Shown here piece by piece: positions 27,809-36,432 of a DNA stretch of 64,000 nt. A program made the position numbers and the translations under genes. How positions within the stretch are numbered: the stretch's first letter is position 1; each line of letters begins with the position of its first letter. Source of the DNA: Rikenellaceae bacterium (GTDB lineage Bacteria > Bacteroidota > Bacteroidia > Bacteroidales > Rikenellaceae); NCBI GenBank assembly GCA_015059965.1, contig SUZM01000007.1, positions 1 through 64,000 on the forward strand, written 5' to 3'. The notes beneath the pieces were generated by a model. It searched no databases and had not been told where the DNA came from. It saw only the letters and a list, made by a program, of their open reading frames with translations.

Positions 27809-27961
27809 ATTTTTGTTGTCAGCGGGAGGCAGATTTTGGTTTTTGTGCTAACCTCACATCTCCCCACCCGTTTTTGTTGTCAGGACGAGGTAAATTTTGA
27901 TTTTCGCGTAGTCGCCTCACCCATTTTTGTTGTCAGCGTGTGGCAGATTTTGGTTTTTGTG
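27809..27961. repeat. Three direct repeats upstream of the KDPG aldolase gene
   Basis: Three 39-bp copies at 27809-27847, 27870-27908 and 27923-27961, each (A/G)TTTTTGTTGTCAG, eight to ten variable bases, then A(A/G)ATTTTG(G/A)TTTT. The start-to-start distances are 61 and 53 bp. Copies 2 and 3 are preceded by CACCC. The stretch 27711-28048 holds no gene; its other contents are the hairpin at 27967-28013 and an AATTCAC/CACAATT-rich tract. Confidence 0.85.
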
Positions 27962-27966
27962 CGGTG

Positions 27967-28013
27967 AGTTTGGATGGGCTGTACTTGGCGTACTGCCCAT
28001 TCTAACTCACAAG
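27967..28013 (-). terminator. Long hairpin after kdgK with loop motif shared with 48717-48755
   Basis: GTGAGTT and AACTCAC form the outer stem, GATGGGC/GCCCATTC the middle and GTAC/GTAC the inner part around TTGGC. It begins 36 bp after the kdgK stop. A second hairpin at 48717-48755 has the same core with different outer stems. Confidence 0.6.
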
Positions 28014-28048
28014 CAAAGGCCGAAATATGCCCACGATCACAACAAAAA

Positions 28049-29068
28049 TTAGCGTTGTACACGCCCCGACGCATTCCCCCCGGCCAACGACTCCACCTCC
28101 TCGGCCGAAACCAGGTTGAAGTCGCCGTTGATGGTGTGCTTCAGGGCCGAGGCAGCCACGGCAAACTCAAGGGCCTCGCCCTGGGTCTGCTTGGTCAGCA
28201 GGCCATGGATCACACCGCCCGAGAAGCTGTCACCACCGCCCACGCGGTCGATGATCGGATCAATATCGTAGCGCTTGGACATGTAGAACTCCTCGCCGTT
28301 GTAGATCATCGCCTTCCAGCCGTTGTGCGTAGCCGAGAAGCTCTCACGCAGGGTGGAGATCACATACTTGAAGCCGAAGGTCTCGGCCATCTGCTTGAAG
28401 ATCCCCTTATAGCCCTCGGCATCGGTATTTCCGCCCTCCACATCGGCCTCGGGCTTAAAGCCCAGGCAGAGCTCGGCATCCTCCTCGTTACCGATGCAGA
28501 CATCGACATACTGCATCAGAGGGCGCATGATCGACTGGGCCTTCTCCTTGGTCCAGAGTTTTTTGCGGAAATTCAAGTCCACCGACACCGTTACCCCGTG
28601 GCGTTTGGCAGCCTCGCAGGCCAGGCGCGTGAGTTCGGCCGCCTTATCGGAGATGGCCGGCGTGATGCCCGACCAGTGGAACCAGTCGGCACCCTCCATA
28701 ATCTGGTCGAAGTCAAAATCGCAGGGCTCGGCCTCGGCAATGGCCGAATGGGCTCGGTCGTAGATCACCTTCGAAGGGCGCATCGAGGCACCCGTTTCAA
28801 GGTAGTAGATCCCCACGCGATCGCCTCCGCGGGCGATAAAGTCGGTCTTAACTCCCCAGCGGCGCAGGGCATTCAGGGCCGACTGTCCAATCTCGTGGGT
28901 CGGCAGTTTGGTCACGAAATAGGCCTCGTGGCCATAGTTGGCGCAGCTGACGGCCACATTGGCCTCACCACCGCCATAGACCACATCAAACGAATCGGAC
29001 TGCACAAAACGGGTATTTCCGGGAGTAGAGAGGCGCAGCATAATCTCGCCTAAGGTTACAATCTTCAT
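28049..29068 (-). CDS. kdgK: 2-dehydro-3-deoxygluconate kinase
   Basis: A 339-residue PfkB-family sugar kinase. It starts MKIVTLGEIMLRLSTPGNTRFVQ, has the GGGEANVAVSCANYG substrate block (about 32-46), and ends with the PfkB active-site signature around DRVGGGDSFSGGVIHGLL (about 274-291), with Asp as catalytic base. It phosphorylates KDG from UxaA to KDPG. It lies 98 bp after uxaC; the gap 29094-29145 contains a simple tandem repeat of CGTTTTCCGTTTTTT units. Confidence 0.93.
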   Translation of the reverse strand: MKIVTLGEIMLRLSTPGNTRFVQSDSFDVVYGGGEANVAVSCANYGHEAYFVTKLPTHEIGQSALNALRRWGVKTDFIARGGDRVGIYYLETGASMRPSKVIYDRAHSAIAEAEPCDFDFDQIMEGADWFHWSGITPAISDKAAELTRLACEAAKRHGVTVSVDLNFRKKLWTKEKAQSIMRPLMQYVDVCIGNEEDAELCLGFKPEADVEGGNTDAEGYKGIFKQMAETFGFKYVISTLRESFSATHNGWKAMIYNGEEFYMSKRYDIDPIIDRVGGGDSFSGGVIHGLLTKQTQGEALEFAVAASALKHTINGDFNLVSAEEVESLAGGNASGRVQR

Positions 29069-29166
29069 ATTTCTATTTTTCTGTTTTCAGTTATCAGTAT
29101 TCGGTTTTCGTTTTCCGTTTTTTCGTTTTCCGTTTTTTCGTTTTTAGAGTTGCTGTGTTGCAACGC

Positions 29167-30579
29167 CTAAAATTGGAAATAATTCTTGGCGTTGCGGTAG
29201 CAGACAGCCTCAACGATCTCACGGCCGATGAAGTCAAGCTCCGAAGCGGGCAACAGTCCCTGCTCGATATCCTGACCCAGCAGATTGCAGAGCGTGCGGC
29301 GGAAATACTCGTGGCGCGGGTAGGAGAGGAACGAACGCGAGTCGGTGAGCATGCCCACAAAGCGGCTCAGCAGGCCCAAGGTCGAGAGGGCGTTCATCTG
29401 CTTCTCCATGCCATCCTTCTGATCGAGGAACCACCAGCCCGAGCCGAACTGAATCTTGCCGGGGCCGTAGCGGCCATCCTGGAAGTTGCCCAGCATGGTG
29501 GCCACCAGCTCGTTGTCGCGCGGATTGAGGTTGTAGATGATCGTCTTGGTGAGTTTGTCCTCCCCGTCGAGCATATCGAAGAAACGGGACATCTTCTTGG
29601 CCACCGTAAAATCGCCGATCGAGTCGAAGCCCGTATCGGGGCCCAGTTGGCGGAACATGCGCGAGTTGTTGTCGCGAATGGCACCGTAGTGGAACTGCTG
29701 TGTCCACCCCGTCTCCCAATCCATACGGGCGAACTCGACCATCATGGCTGTCTTGTACTTGAGGATCTCCTCACGCGACAAGAGCTCGCCGCCATAGACC
29801 TTCAGGAAGATGCGGTCGATCTCCTTTTGGGTGTACTCCTCGGCATAGAACTCCTCGATACCATGATCCGAGAGGCGGCAACCGGCCTCTTCGAAGAACT
29901 TGTGGCGTACTCGCAACGCCTCGATCACATCGGCATAAGAGCGAATCTCTACCCCCGAGACCTCGGCCAGGCGGTCGATATAGGCCTTGAAGTTGGCCGG
30001 ATGCTCTACGGCCATCGCCTTGTCGGGGCGCCAGGTCGGAAGCATGCGCACCTTGAACCCATCCTCGCGAACCTTCAGGTGGTGCTCGAGCGAATCAACG
30101 GGGTCATCGGTCGTGCAGACCACCTCTACGTTATAGTGCTCCATCAGGCCGCGGGCATAATATTCGGGCTGCTGCAACAGAGCCGAGCAGTGGTCGTAGA
30201 TCTCGCGAGCCGTCGAGGGGTTCAGGAGTTTATCGACCCCAAAGGCGGTCTTCAGCTCCAGGTGGGTCCAATGGTAGAGCGGGTTGCGCATCGTGTAGGG
30301 GACCGTCTCGGCCCACTTCTCGAACTTCTCCCAATCCGAGGTATCCTTACCCGTGCAATAGCGCTCATCCACACCATTGGTTCGCATCGCACGCCACTTA
30401 TAGTGGTCGCCCTCGAGCCAGATCTTCGAGAGGTTGTCGAAGCGGTGGTTCGAGGCCACATACTCGGGAATCAGGTGGCAGTGGTAGTCGATGATAGGCA
30501 TCTTGGCCGCATAGTCGTGGTAAAGGCGCTCGGCCGCTGGGCTCTGCAACAAGAAATTTTCGTCGTTAAAAGGTTTCAT
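29167..30579 (-). CDS. uxaC: Uronate isomerase
   Basis: A 470-residue member of the amidohydrolase superfamily uronate isomerases. It begins MKPFNDENFLLQSPAAERLYHDYAAKMPIIDYHCHLIPE, giving the metal-binding HxH (HCH at about 33-35). TTDDPVDSLEHH (about 155-166) and GWWFLDQKDGM (near 373) are family blocks. It converts D-galacturonate to D-tagaturonate, or glucuronate to fructuronate. First gene of the minus-strand locus, divergent from the DUF4861 gene. No exact promoter match was found in the 30580-30791 region on this strand. Confidence 0.95.
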   Translation of the reverse strand: MKPFNDENFLLQSPAAERLYHDYAAKMPIIDYHCHLIPEYVASNHRFDNLSKIWLEGDHYKWRAMRTNGVDERYCTGKDTSDWEKFEKWAETVPYTMRNPLYHWTHLELKTAFGVDKLLNPSTAREIYDHCSALLQQPEYYARGLMEHYNVEVVCTTDDPVDSLEHHLKVREDGFKVRMLPTWRPDKAMAVEHPANFKAYIDRLAEVSGVEIRSYADVIEALRVRHKFFEEAGCRLSDHGIEEFYAEEYTQKEIDRIFLKVYGGELLSREEILKYKTAMMVEFARMDWETGWTQQFHYGAIRDNNSRMFRQLGPDTGFDSIGDFTVAKKMSRFFDMLDGEDKLTKTIIYNLNPRDNELVATMLGNFQDGRYGPGKIQFGSGWWFLDQKDGMEKQMNALSTLGLLSRFVGMLTDSRSFLSYPRHEYFRRTLCNLLGQDIEQGLLPASELDFIGREIVEAVCYRNAKNYFQF

Positions 30580-30753
30580 GGTTTTATCGATTTACATAAA
30601 TTTTTTACTCGCCGTTTTTTGATAGGTAAAATTACATATTTTTCTTCGTTTCGGAATATGAATTTTTGACAGAAAAGGGTGAATAATTGCCAAACCACCC
30701 CTTTTTAGGCAAAAGGCAGGGGGTTCGAGCACACATTTCCCGATTTTTATATA

Positions 30754-30761
30754 TATCTTTG
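30754..30761 (+). promoter_or_regulatory. -7 box for the DUF4861 gene
   Basis: TATCTTTG on the plus strand, 30 bp before the chosen ATG at 30792. No good -33 box is seen. Confidence 0.45.
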
Positions 30762-30791
30762 TTGTCAGAAAAAACCAAACTATCGCACATC

Positions 30792-31907
30792 ATGAAGAAT
30801 CTACTCTACCTCTGCGCCGCGATCCTTCTGGTATCGTGCTGCGCCCCCAAGCTCAAAGTCGAGGTCTCAAACCCCTCGCAGATAGACCGACACCACGAAA
30901 CCATCGAGATTGCCTGGAGCGAACTCGATGCCCGCAACTTCTCCCCTGAATCGGTTGTGGTTCTTCTGGACGAGGAGGAGATCCCCTCGCAGGTGCTCTT
31001 CGACAGCCAAAAGGAGCCTCTGGCCCTGATCTTCCAATCGTCGGTCGCGGCCGAAGAGTGTAAGACCTATATTATAAAGGAGGGGACCCCCGCACACTAC
31101 CCCGCAAAGGCCTACGGACGCTATGTCCCCGAACGCCTGGACGACTACGCCTGGGAGAACGACAAGGTGGCCTATCGCGCCTACGGCCCCGCCCTGGAGA
31201 CGGCCCCCGGCGAGATGCTCTCCACTCCGGGCTTCGACTGCTGGGTGAAGTCGGTCGATACGCTGGTCGTGGATGCCCGCTACCGCCGCGGCAACTACCA
31301 CCACAACTACGGTGATGGCATGGACTGCTACAAGGTAGGGCGCACCCTGGGTGCCGGAGCCTCGGCCCCCTATGTCGATGATAAACTCTGGCTGAGCGGC
31401 AACTACGCCCAATGGGAGACCCTGAACAACGGCCCGATCCGCACCACGGTAAAGCTCACCTATGCCCCCTTTGCGGTGGAAGAGAAACAGGTAAAGCTCA
31501 CCAAATATATCTCGCTCGATGCCCACAGCCACTTCAACCGCATTGAGAACATCTACGAAGGCGACTTCGAGACCCTCACCATCGCTGCCGGCTTTGTGCG
31601 CCATGAGCTGAAGGCCCTCACCTCGACCGAGGAGTGGCTGGGCTTTGTGGAGGCGGCCTCCGACTCGAAAGATCCCGCGGCGGATGGCGACCTCTTCTTC
31701 GGGGTGATCCAACCCGGTGCCGAATTCCGCGCCGAGGTTGCCGGCCACGCGGTCTCCCTCTCCGAGGTTGAGAGCGGCACGCCGATGGTCTACTATGCCG
31801 GTTCGGGCTGGAGCCAAGGCGGTGTAAAGGATATGCGCCACTGGATGGAGATCCTGGAGACCACCGCCGCCTCGGTAAGCAACCCCTTGGAGGTTAATAT
31901 TTTATAG
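30792..31907 (+). CDS. DUF4861 family lipoprotein
   Basis: A 371-residue protein with a lipoprotein signal (MKNLLYLCAAILLVSCC; lipobox VSC, Cys16). The rest resembles DUF4861, seen in glycan-degradation loci: AWENDKVAYRAYGPALE (about 120-136), RRGNYHHNYGDGMDCYKVGRTLGAG (about 160-185) and the C-terminal GSGWSQGGVKDMRHWMEILE. The many His/Asp/Tyr in the central block could form a catalytic or sugar-binding site; the family's function is not established. The start was set by the signal peptide; the longer frame begins at 30687. Being divergent from uxaC, it probably belongs to the pectin regulon. Confidence 0.8.
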   Translation: MKNLLYLCAAILLVSCCAPKLKVEVSNPSQIDRHHETIEIAWSELDARNFSPESVVVLLDEEEIPSQVLFDSQKEPLALIFQSSVAAEECKTYIIKEGTPAHYPAKAYGRYVPERLDDYAWENDKVAYRAYGPALETAPGEMLSTPGFDCWVKSVDTLVVDARYRRGNYHHNYGDGMDCYKVGRTLGAGASAPYVDDKLWLSGNYAQWETLNNGPIRTTVKLTYAPFAVEEKQVKLTKYISLDAHSHFNRIENIYEGDFETLTIAAGFVRHELKALTSTEEWLGFVEAASDSKDPAADGDLFFGVIQPGAEFRAEVAGHAVSLSEVESGTPMVYYAGSGWSQGGVKDMRHWMEILETTAASVSNPLEVNIL

Positions 31908-31914
31908 AATAAAA

Positions 31915-31981
31915 AACAAGAAATGAGGAGTTGAATAAAAAGATGAATTCCAATTATTCTTTCAACTCCTCATTCCTTGTT
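31915..31981 (+). terminator. 21-bp stem hairpin after the DUF4861 gene
   Basis: 31915-31935 and 31961-31981 are complementary at 20 of 21 positions with a 25-nt loop. It lies 8 bp after the DUF4861 stop and ends 20 bp before the phosphoesterase start. A termination role is inferred. Confidence 0.5.
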
Positions 31982-32001
31982 TCCAACTCCCAATTCGGTG
32001 T

Positions 32002-32499
32002 ATGCTTCGCATCGGGGTAATATCGGACACGCACGGATGTTTTGACGAGACGTTGCGCAATTTTCTGCGCGACGTGGATGAGATTTGGCATGCGGGAGAT
32101 ATCGGCTCATTAGAGCTGGCCGACCAAATCGCCGCCTTCAAACCCCTAAAGGCCGTCTATGGGAACATCGACGGAGGCGTAATGCGCCGTGTGTACGAGG
32201 AGTTCACCTGGTTCCGCTGCGAGGAGGTCACCGTGCTGATGACCCACATCGGAGGCTACCCGCGCCACTACGCCCCGGGGGTGGTGCAACGCATCATGGG
32301 CTGCAAACCCAAACTCTTCATCGCCGGCCACAGCCACATCCTGAAGGTGATCTACGACCCCATTTACGACCTGCTGCACATCAATCCGGGAGCAGCCGGC
32401 CGCTCGGGATTTCACAAACTGCGCACCGCCGTACGCTTCACCATCGACGGAGCCGAGATCCGAGACATGGAGATCGGCGAGTGGCCCAAGAACGGCTGA
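32002..32499 (+). CDS. Metallophosphoesterase (YfcE/MJ0936 type)
   Basis: A 165-residue calcineurin-like phosphoesterase of the short family. All metal motifs are visible: ISDTHG (Asp8, His10), HAGDIG (about 30-35), YGNIDG (about 53-58), MTHIGG (about 80-85) and GHSH (about 108-111), then INPGAAGRSG. Members hydrolyse phosphodiesters; the natural substrate is not known. It stands alone, followed by a 106-bp gap before clpA. Confidence 0.93.
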   Translation: MLRIGVISDTHGCFDETLRNFLRDVDEIWHAGDIGSLELADQIAAFKPLKAVYGNIDGGVMRRVYEEFTWFRCEEVTVLMTHIGGYPRHYAPGVVQRIMGCKPKLFIAGHSHILKVIYDPIYDLLHINPGAAGRSGFHKLRTAVRFTIDGAEIRDMEIGEWPKNG

Positions 32500-32605
32500 C
32501 CCTGCAGGCCGAACTCCGGCCTCCGCCTCAAAATCGACAGATGCAATAAAAAGTTTTCTTCGTGCGTTCATTGGGCGAAATTAGAACTAAACGAAGAAGA
32601 CGAAT

Positions 32606-34858
32606 ATGCAATCGAGACTCTCAAAACTCTTGGAAGGGCTCTTGGCCCGCACCGCCTTTGATGCGGCAAAGCACCCTCCGATCTGTCACCCGACCGACCA
32701 CCTGCTCCTCGCACTGCTTCGCGAAGAGGGTGCCATGGTTCATCGGATGCTGACACAAGAGCTGGGCAGCAACGCGCGAGAACAACTGGTTCGCCAAGTG
32801 GAGCAGACCACCCTTCACCGTGCGCTGACGGCCAACACGGAGCCCGAAAAATTCTACTCCACACTGCACGACCGGCTTGCGGGTCGTTTCCCACAGGAGC
32901 TGCGCATCGACTCGGCCCACCTGCTGCTCTGGCTTTTAGAGCAACCCGCCACCGCCTCCACCCCCCATTTTCATGCCGAGGGGATCACCCCCGAATGGCT
33001 CAACCAACGCCTCCATAGCCCGGAGCCGCTCCCCCTTCACGCCGCATCCCCGGATGGAGGGGCTGAAGGCTGCGCCCAGGAGATGAACCCCGAGGCGAAG
33101 ATCAACCGCTACGCCTGCGACCTGACACAGGAGGCCCGCAACGGGCGGATCGACCCCGTAACGGGACGCGACAAGGAGATCGACCAGGTGATTCGCATTC
33201 TGCAGCGCCGCCGCAAAAATAACCCCATACTGGTGGGTGAAGCCGGCGTAGGGAAAAGCGCCCTGGTCGAGGGGTTGGCCCTGCGCATCGCAGCGAACGA
33301 GGTCCCCGAACAGCTCAGAGGCAAGCGCCTCTACTCGCTCGATGTGGGAGCCCTGGTGGCCGGCACAAAGTTCCGAGGCGAGTTTGAGGAGCGGCTGCAG
33401 GAGCTGCTCGAAGAGCTGCGGCGGGATCGGCAGTGCCTGCTCTTCATCGACGAGATACACACCATCACCGGAGCCGGAGCCACGCAGGGGAGCCTCGACC
33501 TGGCCAACCTGTTGAAGCCCCTGCTGGCCCGTGGTGAGGTACAGACCATCGGAGCCACCACGCCCGACGAGTATAGCCGCCACATCGAGACGGATGCCGC
33601 CCTGGTACGCCGCTTCCGCAAAGTGGCGGTGGAGCCCACCTCCGAGGCCCAGACCCTCGAGATCCTAAAGCGCCTCGCGCCCCACTACGGCGCACACCAC
33701 GGAGTGGAGTACACCCCCGAAGCCCTGGAGCAGTGCATCCGCCTTGCGGGGCGTTACCTCACCGATCGGCACTTCCCCGACAAGGCAATCGACCTGATGG
33801 ACGAGGCGGGAGCCCGGGCGGCCCATGCGGGCCAAAAGGGGGTGGGAACGCATGAGATCGAGGCGGTGGTAACCCTCCTGACGGGAATCCCCGCCGAGCG
33901 CCTCTCGGCCCGCGAAGGAGGCGAGTTGCTGGGGCTCGAGAAGCGCCTCCGAGAGCGGGTGATCGGACAGTCGGAGGCGGTGAGCACCCTGGCCCGAGCC
34001 ATTCGTCGCGCACGGGCCGGCCTGCGTGAGCGGGGACGTCCGATGGGGGTCTTCCTCTTCACGGGGCCCACTGGTGTGGGCAAGACCCTGCTGGCCAAAG
34101 AGCTCACGCGGGAACTCTTCGCCTCGGGTCGCCACCTCATACGCCTCGACATGGGGGAGTATAAGGAGCGACACAGCCTCTCGCGGCTGATCGGTTCGCC
34201 ACCGGGCTACGTCGGCTACGGCGAAGGGGGTGAGCTGACCGAAGCCGTGCGCCGCAACCCCTACTCGGTAATCCTGCTTGACGAGATCGAAAAGGCCCAC
34301 AAGGAGCTCTTCCACCTGCTGTTGCCACTGCTCGACGAGGGGCTCCTGACCGATGCCGCAGGGCGCCGGGTGGACTTCCGCAACACGGTGATCATCATGA
34401 CCTCAAACCTCGCAGGGAGCGCCCCCGCCAGGCCCCTGCGACAGATCGGATACGGTGTACAAAGCCGACAGGAGCGCCCCCGTCAGGAGGAGGAGCTGCA
34501 ACAGGCTCTCGAGGAGTGCTTTCCTCAGGAGTTCCTGGGACGTGTGGATGAGGTGATCCGCTTTCGCGAACTCGACACAAAGGCCCTGGTGCGAATCATC
34601 GAGCAGGAGCTTCTCGCACTGAGCCGCCGCACCGAGGAGCTGGGGTACCGCCTGCGCATCACCTCGAAGGCCCGCCTTCGGCTGGCCGACCGGGGACGGG
34701 AATCGCGCTACGGAGCCCGCGGCCTGAAGCACACCCTCAGGCGGGCGATCGAAGAGCCGCTCTCGGGGCTGATCCTGAGCGGCAAGATTCGCCCGGGCGG
34801 AGAGGTGATCGTCGAGGCCGACCGCCAAGGCCCGGGGGTAAGGCTTCGGGTTGCGTAA
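32606..34858 (+). CDS. clpA: Clp protease ATP-binding subunit ClpA
   Basis: A 750-residue AAA+ unfoldase with an N-domain (about 1-140), D1 with Walker [10 protein letters not shown] (about 212-220) and [13 protein letters not shown], and D2 with [14 protein letters not shown] (about 488-501), [24 protein letters not shown] and LLDEIEKAH. There is no ClpC-type UVR/middle domain. The ClpP-docking loop appears as RQIGYGVQ (about 612-619), where the usual tripeptide is IGL/IGF/VGF. No clpS gene is next to it, although the two are often adjacent elsewhere. It feeds substrates to ClpP. Confidence 0.92.
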   Translation: MQSRLSKLLEGLLARTAFDAAKHPPICHPTDHLLLALLREEGAMVHRMLTQELGSNAREQLVRQVEQTTLHRALTANTEPEKFYSTLHDRLAGRFPQELRIDSAHLLLWLLEQPATASTPHFHAEGITPEWLNQRLHSPEPLPLHAASPDGGAEGCAQEMNPEAKINRYACDLTQEARNGRIDPVTGRDKEIDQVIRILQRRRKNNPILVGEAGVGKSALVEGLALRIAANEVPEQLRGKRLYSLDVGALVAGTKFRGEFEERLQELLEELRRDRQCLLFIDEIHTITGAGATQGSLDLANLLKPLLARGEVQTIGATTPDEYSRHIETDAALVRRFRKVAVEPTSEAQTLEILKRLAPHYGAHHGVEYTPEALEQCIRLAGRYLTDRHFPDKAIDLMDEAGARAAHAGQKGVGTHEIEAVVTLLTGIPAERLSAREGGELLGLEKRLRERVIGQSEAVSTLARAIRRARAGLRERGRPMGVFLFTGPTGVGKTLLAKELTRELFASGRHLIRLDMGEYKERHSLSRLIGSPPGYVGYGEGGELTEAVRRNPYSVILLDEIEKAHKELFHLLLPLLDEGLLTDAAGRRVDFRNTVIIMTSNLAGSAPARPLRQIGYGVQSRQERPRQEEELQQALEECFPQEFLGRVDEVIRFRELDTKALVRIIEQELLALSRRTEELGYRLRITSKARLRLADRGRESRYGARGLKHTLRRAIEEPLSGLILSGKIRPGGEVIVEADRQGPGVRLRVA

Positions 34859-34956
34859 AGCTTTTGAAATTCACGATTCACAATTATTCCCTTGTCGCAG
34901 GAATGATCACCAAAGAATGTTCCGGTGCGCAAGCCCTATAATTTTGAATTGTGAAT

Positions 34957-34985
34957 TTTGAATTGTGAATTTTGTTGTATCTTTG
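34957..34985 (+). promoter_or_regulatory. Promoter of the MATE gene
   Basis: TTTG at 34957-34960, a 17-bp spacer, TATCTTTG at 34978-34985. The box ends 7 bp before the ATG at 34993, leaving almost no leader. Confidence 0.55.
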
Positions 34986-34992
34986 CATCCGC

Positions 34993-36375
34993 ATGTACCA
35001 TTTTTCGACATACAAAGAGCAATACAAGGCGACTCTGAAACTCGCTTTCCCGGTGGTACTCACCCAGTTGGGGCAGATTATGGTGCAGTTTGCCGACAAC
35101 GTGATGGTGGGTCGCTACGGCGGGGAGGATGCCGTACCGCTGGCTGCCGTATCGTTTGCCAACTCGGTATTCTTTCTCTTCTTCATCGCCGCCATCGGCA
35201 TCAGCTTCGGCCTCACACCCCTGGTCGGCGAGCTCTACGCCCAAAAGCGCGAAGAGCGCTCTGTGGAGCTCTTTCAATCGGGAGTGCGCCTCTATCTGCT
35301 CATCGGAGTGGTCTCGAGCCTGCTGCTCTGGGGCTTCATCCCGGCGCTCTACCACATGGGGCAGCCTCACGAGGTGGTCGATATGGCGATCCCCTACTAC
35401 CGCTACCTGACCTACAGCATGCCCTTTACCATGCTCTTCTTCAGCTCCAAGCAGCTGCTTGAGGGGCTCGGCAACACCCGGGCACAGATGGCGGCCACCA
35501 TCCTCTGCAACCTGCTCAACATCGGTCTCAACTGGGTCTTCATCTATGGCAAGTTCGGCTTCAAAGAGATGGGGGCCGAGGGTGCCGGTCTGGCCACCTT
35601 CCTCGCCCGCAGCCTCCTGCCGCTATTGATGTTCGGCTACATGTTCCTCCGGGAGCGCTACCGCATCTACTTCCGCCGCTTCCGACTCTTTGCCTGGAGC
35701 CGAGAGGATACAGCCACCCTGCTGCGCATCGGTTTCCCGATCTCGGCACAGGTCTTTCTCGAGTCCTCGGCCTTCGTCTTTATCGGCATCATGATGGGCT
35801 GGTTCAGCACCGCGGCCATCTCGGCCAACCAGATCATCCAGACCCTCGCCAATGCCGCTTTCAACATCGTCATGTCGGTGGGTGTGGCCTCCACGATCCG
35901 CGTATCGCACAACTACGGAGTGCGTAACTTCGACGAGATCTCCCTTGCGGCCAAGAGCTCCTACCACCTGGCAATCCTCTGGAACAGCTTTGCTGCCCTG
36001 ATCTTCATTCTCTTCCGCTACGAAATCGCCCACCTGTTCACGGCCAACCCCGAGGTGATCGAACTCACGGCCCGTATGATGCCGCTGATCGCCCTCTTCC
36101 AGCTCTCGGACGGCATTCAGAACGTCTCGGTGGGTGTGCTGCGCGGTCTGCAGGATGTCAAGGCGATCATGCCCATCGCCTTTGTGGCCTACATCGTGCT
36201 GAACCTGCCGATCGGCTACCTGCTCGGCTTCAGCTTCAACATGGGCCCGAATGGCCTTATTCTGAGCTTCACGGTGGGCCTTACAAGCGCCGCCCTGCTG
36301 ATGATTCGCCGCATTCGCAAACGCATGCGCACCTTAAGGAGTGAGACCTCTACACCTCCCGCCATCATGAGTTAG
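34993..36375 (+). CDS. MATE family efflux transporter
   Basis: A 460-residue multidrug/toxin extrusion protein with about 12 transmembrane helices in two homologous halves. The N-half has LAFPVVLTQLGQIMVQFADNVMVGRYGG (about 17-44) and the C-half LLRIGFPISAQVFLESSAFVFIGIMMGW (about 245-272). It exports cationic compounds in exchange for sodium ions or protons. The start at 34993 was chosen over the alternative at 34972 because the latter overlaps the -7 box. A purine-rich ribosome-binding site is not possible if transcription starts just before the ATG. Confidence 0.92.
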   Translation: MYHFSTYKEQYKATLKLAFPVVLTQLGQIMVQFADNVMVGRYGGEDAVPLAAVSFANSVFFLFFIAAIGISFGLTPLVGELYAQKREERSVELFQSGVRLYLLIGVVSSLLLWGFIPALYHMGQPHEVVDMAIPYYRYLTYSMPFTMLFFSSKQLLEGLGNTRAQMAATILCNLLNIGLNWVFIYGKFGFKEMGAEGAGLATFLARSLLPLLMFGYMFLRERYRIYFRRFRLFAWSREDTATLLRIGFPISAQVFLESSAFVFIGIMMGWFSTAAISANQIIQTLANAAFNIVMSVGVASTIRVSHNYGVRNFDEISLAAKSSYHLAILWNSFAALIFILFRYEIAHLFTANPEVIELTARMMPLIALFQLSDGIQNVSVGVLRGLQDVKAIMPIAFVAYIVLNLPIGYLLGFSFNMGPNGLILSFTVGLTSAALLMIRRIRKRMRTLRSETSTPPAIMS

Positions 36376-36432
36376 CCCCAAAGGTTAGGAAATTCGAAAA
36401 AAAATTCCTACCTTTACACAAATTTTTTGACC

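Noticed and set aside
27809..27961. Possible CRISPR with three repeats
   Set aside because: Copies diverge at many positions, the gaps are 22 and 14 bp, and no cas genes are present.
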